Positions 6,609 through 12,680 of a stretch of DNA of 12,680 bases are shown here, one piece after another. The DNA is taken from NCBI GenBank assembly GCA_023451395.1, contig JAEXZL010000048.1, positions 1 to 12,680 on the forward strand, given 5' to 3'. The position numbers and the translations under genes are program-made. Position 1 is the stretch's first letter; each line of letters begins with the position of its first letter. The notes under the pieces are model-generated. The model did not search any database and was not told the origin of the DNA. It saw only the letters and a list, made by a program, of their open reading frames with translations. Source of the stretch: Bacillota bacterium. Its GTDB lineage: Bacteria > Bacillota > Clostridia > Clostridiales > Clostridiaceae.

Positions 6609-8280
6609 GGTTTTATTAGTTGGTATTAATTCTCAGTATATTCACAGTAACTTAGCAATTAGATATTTGAAAGCTTATACCCAGGATCTTCCCTATGAAG
6701 TTATCCTTAAGGAATACACAGTAAATGATAGAATAGAAAATATTTTAGAGGATATCCTTTGTGAAAAGCCAGATATTATAGGCTTTTCTTGTTATATATG
6801 GAATGTAGAGTATGTTAATAGGCTAACTGTATTAATTAATAGCGTTAATAAGGATATTGAGATAATACTTGGAGGTCCTGAGGTGAGCTATGATGCACAT
6901 AAAACCTTTGGAACTCTTCCCATAGACTATATTATTGAAGGTGAGGGAGAGGAAACCTATAGAGAGCTCTTAGAAGCAAAGCTTCTAAATAATAATATTG
7001 AAGAAATCCTAGGGCTATATTACAGGAAGGGAGAGGAGGTATTATATAAGGGACCTAGAAAGCTAATGGATATGAATAAGCTAATATTTCCATATAATTC
7101 TAAGGAGGATTTAGAGAATAAAATAGTGTATTATGAAGGCAGCAGAGGATGTCCTTTTAACTGCAAATATTGTCTATCTTCAACGGTGCACGGTGTTAGA
7201 TTTCTAGATATAATCCGGGTAAAAAATGAGCTAGATTATCTAATAGATCACAAGGTGAAGCTGGTTAAATTTGTTGATAGAACCTTTAATTGTAATCATG
7301 CTTTTGCAAAAGAGATATGGGGGCACTTAATTGAAAGAAAAACAGATACGGTTTTTCATTTCGAAATATCAGCAGATTTATTAACAAAAGAGGAAATAGA
7401 ACTTCTTAGAAGAGCACCTAAAGGAAGATTTCAATTTGAAGTGGGTGTTCAAACCACAGACTCTAAGGTATTAAGTAACATAAACCGAAAGGTGAATTTT
7501 GAAATTTTAGAGGAAAAGGTTAATGAGCTCCTGTCACTAAAAAATATACATCAGCATTTAGATCTAATTGCAGGTCTTCCAGAGGATACCCTTGATAGCT
7601 TTATTAAATCCTTTAATGATGTTCATTCTATAGAACCGGAAGTAATACAGCTTGGTTTTTTAAAGCTCTTAAAGGGCTCATCTATGAGGGAGGATTCCTC
7701 TAAATATAATATGGTATATTCTCCTTATCCACCTTATGAGATTCTAAAAACTAGTACTATGTCTTATGAAGATCTAATGGAGCTTAAAAGAGTAGAGGCT
7801 ATGTTGGATAAATATTATAATAGTGGGAAGTTTAACACTGCTTTAAAATATCTAATTTTAAGGTTTTCAAAGCCCTATGATTTTTATAAATCCTTAGGAG
7901 ACTTTTTCAAAAGAAAAGGATATTTTAAAAGGAGCTTATCAGGAAAGGAGTATTATAAGGTTTTAATTGATTTTTTTGAAGAAAGCTTTAAAGAGGAAAA
8001 TATAGATAATTTAAGTGAATTAGTAAAATTTGATTTTCTCTCCTTTAATAAAAAGAGAGGTGTTCCAGATTACTTTCAAAAGAAGATAAGCAAGGCAGAA
8101 GAAATAGCCCTTAGAGAAAGATATAAGCTTAAGCATAATGAGGTTTATATAGATTTGTTTAGCATAGATATAAATAATTTTTTAAAAAGAGGAGTGTTAA
8201 TAAATATTCCACAGTATATAATATTTGATTTGAAAAATGAAAATAATATCATTGATATGGTGTATAAAGATTACAAATAG
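6601..8280 (+). CDS. B12-binding-type radical SAM protein with DUF4080-like C-terminus
   Basis: This is a 559-residue radical SAM enzyme of the cobalamin-binding-domain class (COG1032-like). Residues 1 to about 125 form a B12-binding-type Rossmann domain (MHKVLLVGIN, the GGPEVSYD turn at 91-98, EGEGE at 113-117). The radical SAM core runs from about 178 to 345 with the cluster motif C184-x3-C188-x2-C191 in SRGCPFNCKYC, which should bind the [4Fe-4S] cluster that cleaves SAM. FHFEISADLL, FEVGVQTTD and DLIAGLPEDT follow as usual core strands. The remaining ~190 residues, rich in Tyr, Phe and Lys, resemble the C-terminal DUF4080 region seen on firmicute proteins of this kind. I see no DxHxxG cobalamin-ligand motif, so any cobalamin would be bound without a His ligand, or not at all. 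The start overlaps the upstream small gene by 8 bases; AGGAAG (6584-6589) lies 11 bases before the ATG. The reaction and substrate are unknown; cytoplasmic. Confidence 0.88.
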   Translation: MHKVLLVGINSQYIHSNLAIRYLKAYTQDLPYEVILKEYTVNDRIENILEDILCEKPDIIGFSCYIWNVEYVNRLTVLINSVNKDIEIILGGPEVSYDAHKTFGTLPIDYIIEGEGEETYRELLEAKLLNNNIEEILGLYYRKGEEVLYKGPRKLMDMNKLIFPYNSKEDLENKIVYYEGSRGCPFNCKYCLSSTVHGVRFLDIIRVKNELDYLIDHKVKLVKFVDRTFNCNHAFAKEIWGHLIERKTDTVFHFEISADLLTKEEIELLRRAPKGRFQFEVGVQTTDSKVLSNINRKVNFEILEEKVNELLSLKNIHQHLDLIAGLPEDTLDSFIKSFNDVHSIEPEVIQLGFLKLLKGSSMREDSSKYNMVYSPYPPYEILKTSTMSYEDLMELKRVEAMLDKYYNSGKFNTALKYLILRFSKPYDFYKSLGDFFKRKGYFKRSLSGKEYYKVLIDFFEESFKEENIDNLSELVKFDFLSFNKKRGVPDYFQKKISKAEEIALRERYKLKHNEVYIDLFSIDINNFLKRGVLINIPQYIIFDLKNENNIIDMVYKDYK

Positions 8281-8343
8281 AATTACGAAATTTATATTAA
8301 AATACCTTTAAAATTATATGGTTGTTAATAAAAAGTTTTATTG

Positions 8344-8372
8344 TTGAAAAATCCTTTTTTTATAGGTATAAT
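8344..8372 (+). promoter_or_regulatory. Sigma-A promoter of the V-type ATPase operon
   Basis: TTGAAA (8344-8349) and TATAAT (8367-8372) are separated by exactly 17 bases, a near-perfect housekeeping promoter, the best in the window. Transcription should start near A8379, giving a leader of about 86 bases before ntpF. The leader is AT-rich and shows no riboswitch-like structure. Confidence 0.8.
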
Positions 8373-8450
8373 TACTCTAGTATAAAGTAATTAATACTAT
8401 ATAAAGCATTAATTCATATTTTATTTAAAGATTTTTAAATTATTGCGGAT

Positions 8451-8458
8451 AGGTGGTG
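8451..8458 (+). promoter_or_regulatory. Ribosome binding site that decides the ntpF start
   Basis: AGGTGGTG, close to AGGAGGTG, lies six bases before TTG 8465. Two in-frame GTG codons (8453 and 8456) are part of the site itself and have nothing suitable upstream, so they are poor start candidates. Confidence 0.65.
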
Positions 8459-8464
8459 AGATAT

Positions 8465-8791
8465 TTGGCAATAGAAGCTATCAATGTAGTGAAAAAAGCG
8501 GAAGCCCAAGCAGAAGAACAAATTAAGAATGGAAAAGAGAGCAGTAAAGAAATAATTAATCAGAGTAAGGCAAAGGCAGAGAAAGCTTATAATGATATAA
8601 TAGCTAGAGCTAAGCAGGAGTCAGAAAATTATTTTCAGAAAGCTAAGCAGGAGGGTGATGAGGAATCACTTCCTATTTTTAAAGCAGGAGAGAAAGAAGT
8701 TGAGGCGATTCTTAATACCTCCGAGAAGAAGCTAATAGAGGCTGTAAATTTAGTGATTGGGAGGATAGTGAATAATTATGGCGATAATTAA
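8465..8791 (+). CDS. ntpF: V-type ATPase peripheral-stalk subunit (NtpF / G-H type)
   Basis: This small subunit pairs with NtpE to form the peripheral stalks that hold the catalytic head still while the rotor turns. With the TTG start at 8465 it has 108 residues, the usual size for NtpF/AhaH/subunit G. The sequence is almost entirely an Ala/Lys/Glu/Gln-rich amphipathic helix (AIEAINVVKKAEAQAEEQIKNG, then repeated KAKAE and KAKQEG units), as expected of a right-handed coiled-coil stalk. It ends with a short AVNLVIGRIVNNYGDN segment like the C-terminal helix of its relatives. A longer reading from GTG 8453 would add VRYL, but the ribosome site argues against it. It is the first gene of the operon, and its last 14 bases overlap ntpI. 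Such low-complexity helices are weak evidence alone, but the gene order ntpF-I-K-E-C makes the assignment firm. Confidence 0.88.
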   Translation: MAIEAINVVKKAEAQAEEQIKNGKESSKEIINQSKAKAEKAYNDIIARAKQESENYFQKAKQEGDEESLPIFKAGEKEVEAILNTSEKKLIEAVNLVIGRIVNNYGDN

Positions 8792-10730
8792 GATGAACAA
8801 ATTTACTTTGCTGGCTCTTGAATCACAAAAGGAGGTACTTTTACGAAATCTTCAGCTCTTTCAGGGTGGAGAGTTTATTAATCTTCAGGAAGAGGAAAAT
8901 CTACAAAATATTGATCAGCTGAGGGATCTTAACAAAGATACATTAAGCAAAAATTATGGAGACCTCCAGGAAAATATAATTAAAGTTAAATTTATTCTTG
9001 AGCTAGTGAATAATTATGCTCCAAGCAAGGGTGGTATTTTATCAATGTTTGATGATAAAAGAAGCCTTAGCTATGGAGAAATTGATAAAAAAGTTACTTC
9101 TCTAAATTGGCAGGAGGACTGGAAGGATCTTACTAACCTTGAACGCAGGCTTAGTGATATAGAAAATGAGAAAAATAGATTACAGGGGGAAATAAAGTTA
9201 CTGGAAAAATGGAGTGGCTTTGATGCACCTTTTAGCTATTTAGAGGATCTTAGACAGTGTGCATATTTTATAGGCTCTGTAGCAAAGCAGCAGGAAGAAA
9301 AGCTAATAAATGATTTTAGCCATAATATTAATGCAGGCTATATAGAGTTAGTGGGAAGTGATGTGCAGGATAGTTATTTTTTTGCAATAACCACTAAGGA
9401 GCTTAGAGGAGAAGCAGAGGAAATTCTAAAACTAAATGGATTTATTCCTTATACCATAGTTTACAAAGAAAGTCCCGGTGAAATAATAAAGGATTATGGT
9501 AAAAAAATCAGTAACCTTCAGGATGAAAAGCAGAAAATAGAAAATAAGATAATAGCTTATAAGGATAAGATTTTAGATTTTCAGATGGTCTATGAATACT
9601 ATAACACTTTGCTTTTAAGAATGGATGCTACTAAAAATTTTCTAAAAACTAACAATGTAGTCACCATATTAGGTTGGGTTCCTGAAGAAAATAAGGAAGA
9701 ATTAAAGGAAGTTATCAAAGAGGATTTAGGAGATAACTTTTATATTTCTTTTGAAGAACCTAAGGAAGAAGAAATTTCACAAGTTCCTATAAAACTAAAA
9801 AATAATGGCTTTGTTTCCTCTTTTGAAGGCGTAGTTGAAATGTATAGCCTTCCTCAATATTCTGAAGTGGATCCAACACCATTAATGTCAGTTTTTTATT
9901 TTATATTCTTTGGAATGATGTTATCTGACGCTGGATACGGCCTTCTTATGGTAATAGCATCATCTATAGCTATAAAGCTTGTTAAGGATAAGAAAAAGGC
10001 TAAAAGCTATAAGCTTTTCTTCTTTGCAGGAATTTCAACAGTTATATGGGGAGCTATTTATGGAAGCTGGTTTGGAGATTTGCTGCCTAATTATTTAGGC
10101 ATTAAGATACCTTATCTTATTGATCCGCCAAATAGCATAACAGAAATACTAGTGATATCTGTAATTTTTGGTCTTCTACATATATTTGTAGGCCTTGGAA
10201 TTAAAGCTTATATGTATATAAAAGGTGGTATGTGGAAAGATGCAATCTATGACGTGGCAACATGGTATGCTGTGCTCATAGGAGCTATAATGATGCTTTT
10301 AGGTGTGGGTACAGCTGGATTGGTAATTTTAATCCTAGGACTTGTGGGCTTACTTCTAACTCAGGGAAGAAGCTATCCTTCAATAGGTGCAAAAATTGGT
10401 TGGGGAATTTATGGTGTGTATGGAGTTACTAGCTATCTAGGTGACATTGTTTCCTATTCTAGACTTATGGCTTTGGGACTCGCCACAGGCTTTATATCAA
10501 ATGCCTTCAACTTAATAATTTCTCTTATTCCCAGTCCCTTTAGTTATCTAATGGCACCAGTTTTATTTGTTGTATTTCATACATTTAATTTATTAGTTAA
10601 TGCTTTGGGGTCTTATGTACATGCTGCAAGACTCCAGTATCTTGAATTCTTTAATAAGTTCTATGAAGGCGGAGGAAAGAAATTTGAACCCTATAAGCTT
10701 TCAGAGGAATATATAAAAATTACTAAATAA
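8778..10730 (+). CDS. ntpI: V-type ATPase subunit I (a-type stator, ion channel subunit)
   Basis: This is the membrane stator subunit that forms the ion half-channels beside the K ring. The 650 residues split in two. The cytosolic arm covers about 1-370, with long coiled-coil segments near 95-145 and 225-275 and the GWVPEENKEEL turn. A C-terminal membrane domain of about eight helices begins around SVFYFIFFGMMLSDAGYG (371-388). The conserved arginine of the ion path is R562 in GDIVSYSRLMALG, matching the essential Arg of E. hirae NtpI and yeast Vph1. A second conserved Arg, R618, is in HAARLQYLEFFNKF of the last helix. The chosen start overlaps ntpF by 14 bases and gives the family's usual MAIxKMxKFTLLAL opening. 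GGGAGG (8759-8764) lies a rather long 13 bases upstream, so expression may depend on translational coupling. An alternative ATG at 8793 has no ribosome site. Confidence 0.96.
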   Translation: MAIIKMNKFTLLALESQKEVLLRNLQLFQGGEFINLQEEENLQNIDQLRDLNKDTLSKNYGDLQENIIKVKFILELVNNYAPSKGGILSMFDDKRSLSYGEIDKKVTSLNWQEDWKDLTNLERRLSDIENEKNRLQGEIKLLEKWSGFDAPFSYLEDLRQCAYFIGSVAKQQEEKLINDFSHNINAGYIELVGSDVQDSYFFAITTKELRGEAEEILKLNGFIPYTIVYKESPGEIIKDYGKKISNLQDEKQKIENKIIAYKDKILDFQMVYEYYNTLLLRMDATKNFLKTNNVVTILGWVPEENKEELKEVIKEDLGDNFYISFEEPKEEEISQVPIKLKNNGFVSSFEGVVEMYSLPQYSEVDPTPLMSVFYFIFFGMMLSDAGYGLLMVIASSIAIKLVKDKKKAKSYKLFFFAGISTVIWGAIYGSWFGDLLPNYLGIKIPYLIDPPNSITEILVISVIFGLLHIFVGLGIKAYMYIKGGMWKDAIYDVATWYAVLIGAIMMLLGVGTAGLVILILGLVGLLLTQGRSYPSIGAKIGWGIYGVYGVTSYLGDIVSYSRLMALGLATGFISNAFNLIISLIPSPFSYLMAPVLFVVFHTFNLLVNALGSYVHAARLQYLEFFNKFYEGGGKKFEPYKLSEEYIKITK

Positions 10731-10733
10731 TCT

Positions 10734-10740
10734 AGGAGGA
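10734..10740 (+). promoter_or_regulatory. Strong ribosome binding site of ntpK
   Basis: AGGAGGA stands six bases before the ntpK ATG. It is among the best-matched ribosome sites in the operon and fits the need for many copies of the ring subunit. Confidence 0.8.
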
Positions 10741-10746
10741 ATAAAA

Positions 10747-11235
10747 ATGGAATTTATAACTTGGTTAATGGAGAATAATGGAGGATTAATATTTGCCCTT
10801 ATGGGTGCAGCTTTATCCATAGCACTATCAGGTATTGGTTCTGCTCGTGGTATAGGTATTGTTGGTGAGGCAGCTTCTGGACTTATGACTGAGGAGCCTG
10901 GTAAATTTGGTAAGACATTTATTTTGGTAGCTCTTCCAGGTACTCAGGGACTTTATGGTTTTGTTATAACATTAATGATTTTACTAAATGTTGGAGTTTT
11001 AGGTGGAAGTGCACCTGATTTATCTACTGGCTTTGCTTACTTCATGGCAGCTCTTCCTATAGCCTTTACTGGATGGAAGTCAGCTATTTTCCAGGGAAAG
11101 GTTGCAGCAGCTGGTATTCAAATTCTTGCTAAAAAGCCAAACGATGTTATGAAGGGTGTTATTTATGCAGTTATGGTTGAAACATATGCATTACTTGGCT
11201 TTGTTGCTTCTCTATTCATGGTATTAAACATATAA
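10747..11235 (+). CDS. ntpK: V-type ATPase proteolipid subunit K (rotor ring, Na+-site residues)
   Basis: This subunit builds the membrane rotor ring that carries ions past subunit I. Its 162 residues form four hydrophobic helices as two fused hairpins (each with a GxGSARGIG- or GKVAAAGIQ-like segment), the 16-kDa V-type form rather than the 8-kDa form. The ion-carrying acid is E145 in AVMVETYALL of helix 4. By register with E. hirae NtpK (sites L61, T64, Q65, Y68, Q110, E139) the window protein has L63, T66, Q67, Y70 in LPGTQGLYG, Q116 in IFQGKVAAAG, and E145, the complete Na+ site. This supports Na+ rather than H+ transport, though E. hirae is the only reference I can compare from memory. 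The first hairpin lacks a carboxylate partner to E145, giving one ion site per four helices. Codons favour GGT, GCT, GTT and CGT more than neighbouring genes, suggesting high expression. Confidence 0.97.
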   Translation: MEFITWLMENNGGLIFALMGAALSIALSGIGSARGIGIVGEAASGLMTEEPGKFGKTFILVALPGTQGLYGFVITLMILLNVGVLGGSAPDLSTGFAYFMAALPIAFTGWKSAIFQGKVAAAGIQILAKKPNDVMKGVIYAVMVETYALLGFVASLFMVLNI

Positions 11236-11254
11236 AGTTTGGAGTGTTGGCTGA

Positions 11255-11932
11255 ATGTCAAATTTAGATAATATTGTAAATAAGATTCTCGAGGACTCTG
11301 CTTTAAAAAGTGAAGAACTGATAAAAGCTGCAAGAAAAGAAGAGGAAAGACTTATTAGCAGCAAAACTTCTGAAGCAAGACTCATAGAAAAGCAGATTCT
11401 TGATAAAGCTGCCCGAGAAAGTATTACTGCTAAGGAAAGAATATTATCCGGTGCCCAGCTTAAGGTAAGAAATGAAAAGTTAGAAGCAAAGCAATCTATT
11501 ATAAATAAGGTTTTCCAAAAAGCTATTGATGAGCTAAACAATATGAAAAGAGAAGACCTAGAAAACTATATAATAGAAAGAATTGCCTCAATGAATATTA
11601 CTGGAGAAGAAAAATTGATTCTAAGTAAAGGATATTTCGATTCTCTTGAAGAAGAAAAAAATGCTAAGTCCTCACAGAGCAACTTAGTAGAATTGGTAAA
11701 AGAGAAGCTTAGCTTAAACAAAGAAGAAAATGCTCTAATAAAAAGAATAAATGATGCTTTAAAAGCTAGAGGAAAAAAAGGAAGCATTAGCTTAAGCGGA
11801 GAGATAGGGAACTTTAAGGGTGGCTTTATTTTAGAAAAAGACGGAATTCAAATAAACAATACCTTTGAAGCCTTAGTAAATAGCTTAAGGGATGAGCTTC
11901 AATATGACATAGCAAAAAAACTATTTGATTGA
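11255..11932 (+). CDS. ntpE: V-type ATPase peripheral-stalk subunit E
   Basis: This subunit pairs with NtpF in the peripheral stalk that links the catalytic A/B head to subunit I. Its 225 residues are the usual size for prokaryotic NtpE/AhaE. Residues 1 to about 100 form a charged, Ala-, Lys- and Glu-rich helix (MSNLDNIVNKILEDSALKSEELI onward) expected to coil with NtpF. The rest, about 105-225, is the globular domain that contacts the catalytic head, with LILSKGYFDSL, GNFKGGFILEKDGI and INNTFEALVNSLRDEL. The GGFIL-x(5)-I-x-NNTFE stretch is the conserved landmark. The ATG has GGAG (11241-11244) 10 bases upstream, a weaker site than that of ntpK. The gap to ntpK is 19 bases. The stop codon TGA overlaps the ribosome site of ntpC, so the two are coupled. 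Confidence 0.94.
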   Translation: MSNLDNIVNKILEDSALKSEELIKAARKEEERLISSKTSEARLIEKQILDKAARESITAKERILSGAQLKVRNEKLEAKQSIINKVFQKAIDELNNMKREDLENYIIERIASMNITGEEKLILSKGYFDSLEEEKNAKSSQSNLVELVKEKLSLNKEENALIKRINDALKARGKKGSISLSGEIGNFKGGFILEKDGIQINNTFEALVNSLRDELQYDIAKKLFD

Positions 11933-11945
11933 GGAGGGATAACCA

Positions 11946-12680
11946 ATGGATAAAATGCTCTTTAACCAGGTAATCCCAAGATTGAGAGTTAGGGAAACTA
12001 GGCTTCTTGATAAGGCTAAGCTTGAAAGGATGATTGATGCTCCTACAGCTGAGGAAAGTCTTAAGGTGCTACAGGAGAGCGATTATGCTCCCTATCTCAG
12101 CGCATTAAAGAGACCGGAGGAATATGAATATATTCTTAAAGAAGAGCTTAAAGAGGTATATAATACTCTTTATAAGATGGTTCCGGTAAAAGAAGTGGTT
12201 GATTTCATGAGCCTCAAATATGATTATCATAATTTAAAGGTTCTTCTAAAGGGAAAATTTGTAGAAAAAGATTTTTCATTAATGCTAGCCCCTGTTGGAA
12301 GTATCGATATATCAACATTAAAAATGATTATAGATACTGAAAACTATCAGGAACTAACCCCAATAATGAAGGAAGCCATTGTTGAGGCATCTGAGGATTA
12401 TGAAGTTTCCAAGGATCCTCAAAATGTAGATATTATATTAGATAAACATCTGTTCCAAGAAATGCTTAATCTTGCGGAAAAATTAGAAGAGGATTATCTT
12501 AAGAATTATCTTGTATCCTTAATTGATCTTACTAATATAAAGATATTATTAAGAATTAAAAGTCAAGATAAGAGTAGGGATTTTTTAAATAAAGCACTGA
12601 TATCCGGAGGAAAGCTTGATAAAGACAGACTCTTTAATTTATTTAGTGATGCAACAGATAATATTCCTAATCGTTTATCC
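11946..12680 (+). CDS. ntpC: V-type ATPase subunit C (d-type rotor adapter), 3' truncated
   Basis: This subunit is the funnel-shaped adapter that sits on the membrane ring and links it to the central shaft. The frame is open from ATG 11946 to the window end, giving 245 residues without a stop, out of about 320-340 in known homologues. It starts MDKMLFNQVIPRLRVRETRLLDKAKLERM, whose xxLRVRExxLL segment is typical of the subunit C N-terminus. The remainder is alpha-helical, with family-like stretches FMSLKYDYHNLKVLLKGKF and YLVSLIDLTNIKILLRIKS (the second copy of the DxxNxKxLLR pattern reflecting the internal repeat of the fold). An AGGAGGG site at 11932-11938 lies seven bases before the ATG. 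Order after ntpE matches the E. hirae operon, where the remaining rotor and A/B catalytic genes follow. Confidence 0.93.
   Translation, partial: MDKMLFNQVIPRLRVRETRLLDKAKLERMIDAPTAEESLKVLQESDYAPYLSALKRPEEYEYILKEELKEVYNTLYKMVPVKEVVDFMSLKYDYHNLKVLLKGKFVEKDFSLMLAPVGSIDISTLKMIIDTENYQELTPIMKEAIVEASEDYEVSKDPQNVDIILDKHLFQEMLNLAEKLEEDYLKNYLVSLIDLTNIKILLRIKSQDKSRDFLNKALISGGKLDKDRLFNLFSDATDNIPNRLS

Noticed and set aside
8327..8342. AATAAAA/TTTTATT inverted repeat as a terminator of the radical SAM gene
   Set aside because: The stem is all A/T with only two bases between the arms, and it overlaps the edge of the -35 region, so it would be too weak to terminate.
8423..8440. ATTTAAA/TTTAAAT inverted repeat in the ATPase leader as an operator or riboswitch stem
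   Set aside because: It is only seven A/T pairs in a very AT-rich leader, with no conserved motif around it.
1..12680. CRISPR arrays, insertion sequences, tRNA or rRNA genes, phage or toxin-antitoxin modules
   Set aside because: No repeated spacer pattern, transposase, integrase or structured RNA sequence was seen; all long stretches are explained by the genes listed.

Overview
The window looks like a chromosomal stretch of a low-GC, endospore-forming Firmicute of the Clostridia (Clostridium-like). The DNA is strongly AT-rich, most genes carry AGGAGG-type ribosome binding sites, and TTG is used as a start at least once. It also holds a SpoVB-type sporulation flippase, a clostridial-type zinc phospholipase C homologue and a V-type (A/V) ATPase operon in the order known from Enterococcus and clostridia. 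No mobile element, CRISPR array, rRNA or tRNA is visible. Gene density is high, and no gene-free stretch exceeds about 210 bases.

Region 1 (1-3510, + strand) is a tight run of three genes: the 3' part of an M20-family amidohydrolase, an RluA-family 23S rRNA pseudouridine synthase, and a 14-helix-type MOP-superfamily flippase resembling YtgP/MurJ. It ends at a 17-bp perfect hairpin that also serves a convergent gene from the other side. Region 2 (3572-5074, - strand) is a second, SpoVB-like MOP flippase. Region 3 (5075-6033) is a divergent intergenic region with a good sigma-A promoter overlapped by a 16-bp palindrome. It drives a zinc-dependent phospholipase C-like protein that keeps the metal-binding motifs but has no signal peptide; its stop codon lies in the loop of its own terminator.

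Region 4 (6087-8280) is a two-gene unit with overlapping reading frames. A small protein with a degenerate SAM-methyltransferase-like fold precedes a B12-binding-type radical SAM enzyme with a DUF4080-like C-terminus; neither has a function I can assign. Region 5 (8344-12680) is the V-type ATPase operon. It has a near-consensus sigma-A promoter followed by ntpF, ntpI, ntpK, ntpE and the start of ntpC, which runs off the end. The catalytic A and B subunits are expected just downstream. The NtpK proteolipid carries all the residues of the Na+ site known from Enterococcus hirae NtpK, so this enzyme is probably a sodium pump or Na+-driven ATP synthase.

The two flippases suggest separate roles in lipid-linked precursor export: vegetative wall for the + strand gene, spore cortex for the - strand gene. 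The parts least explained by known biology are the unexported phospholipase C homologue and the methyltransferase-like/radical SAM pair.
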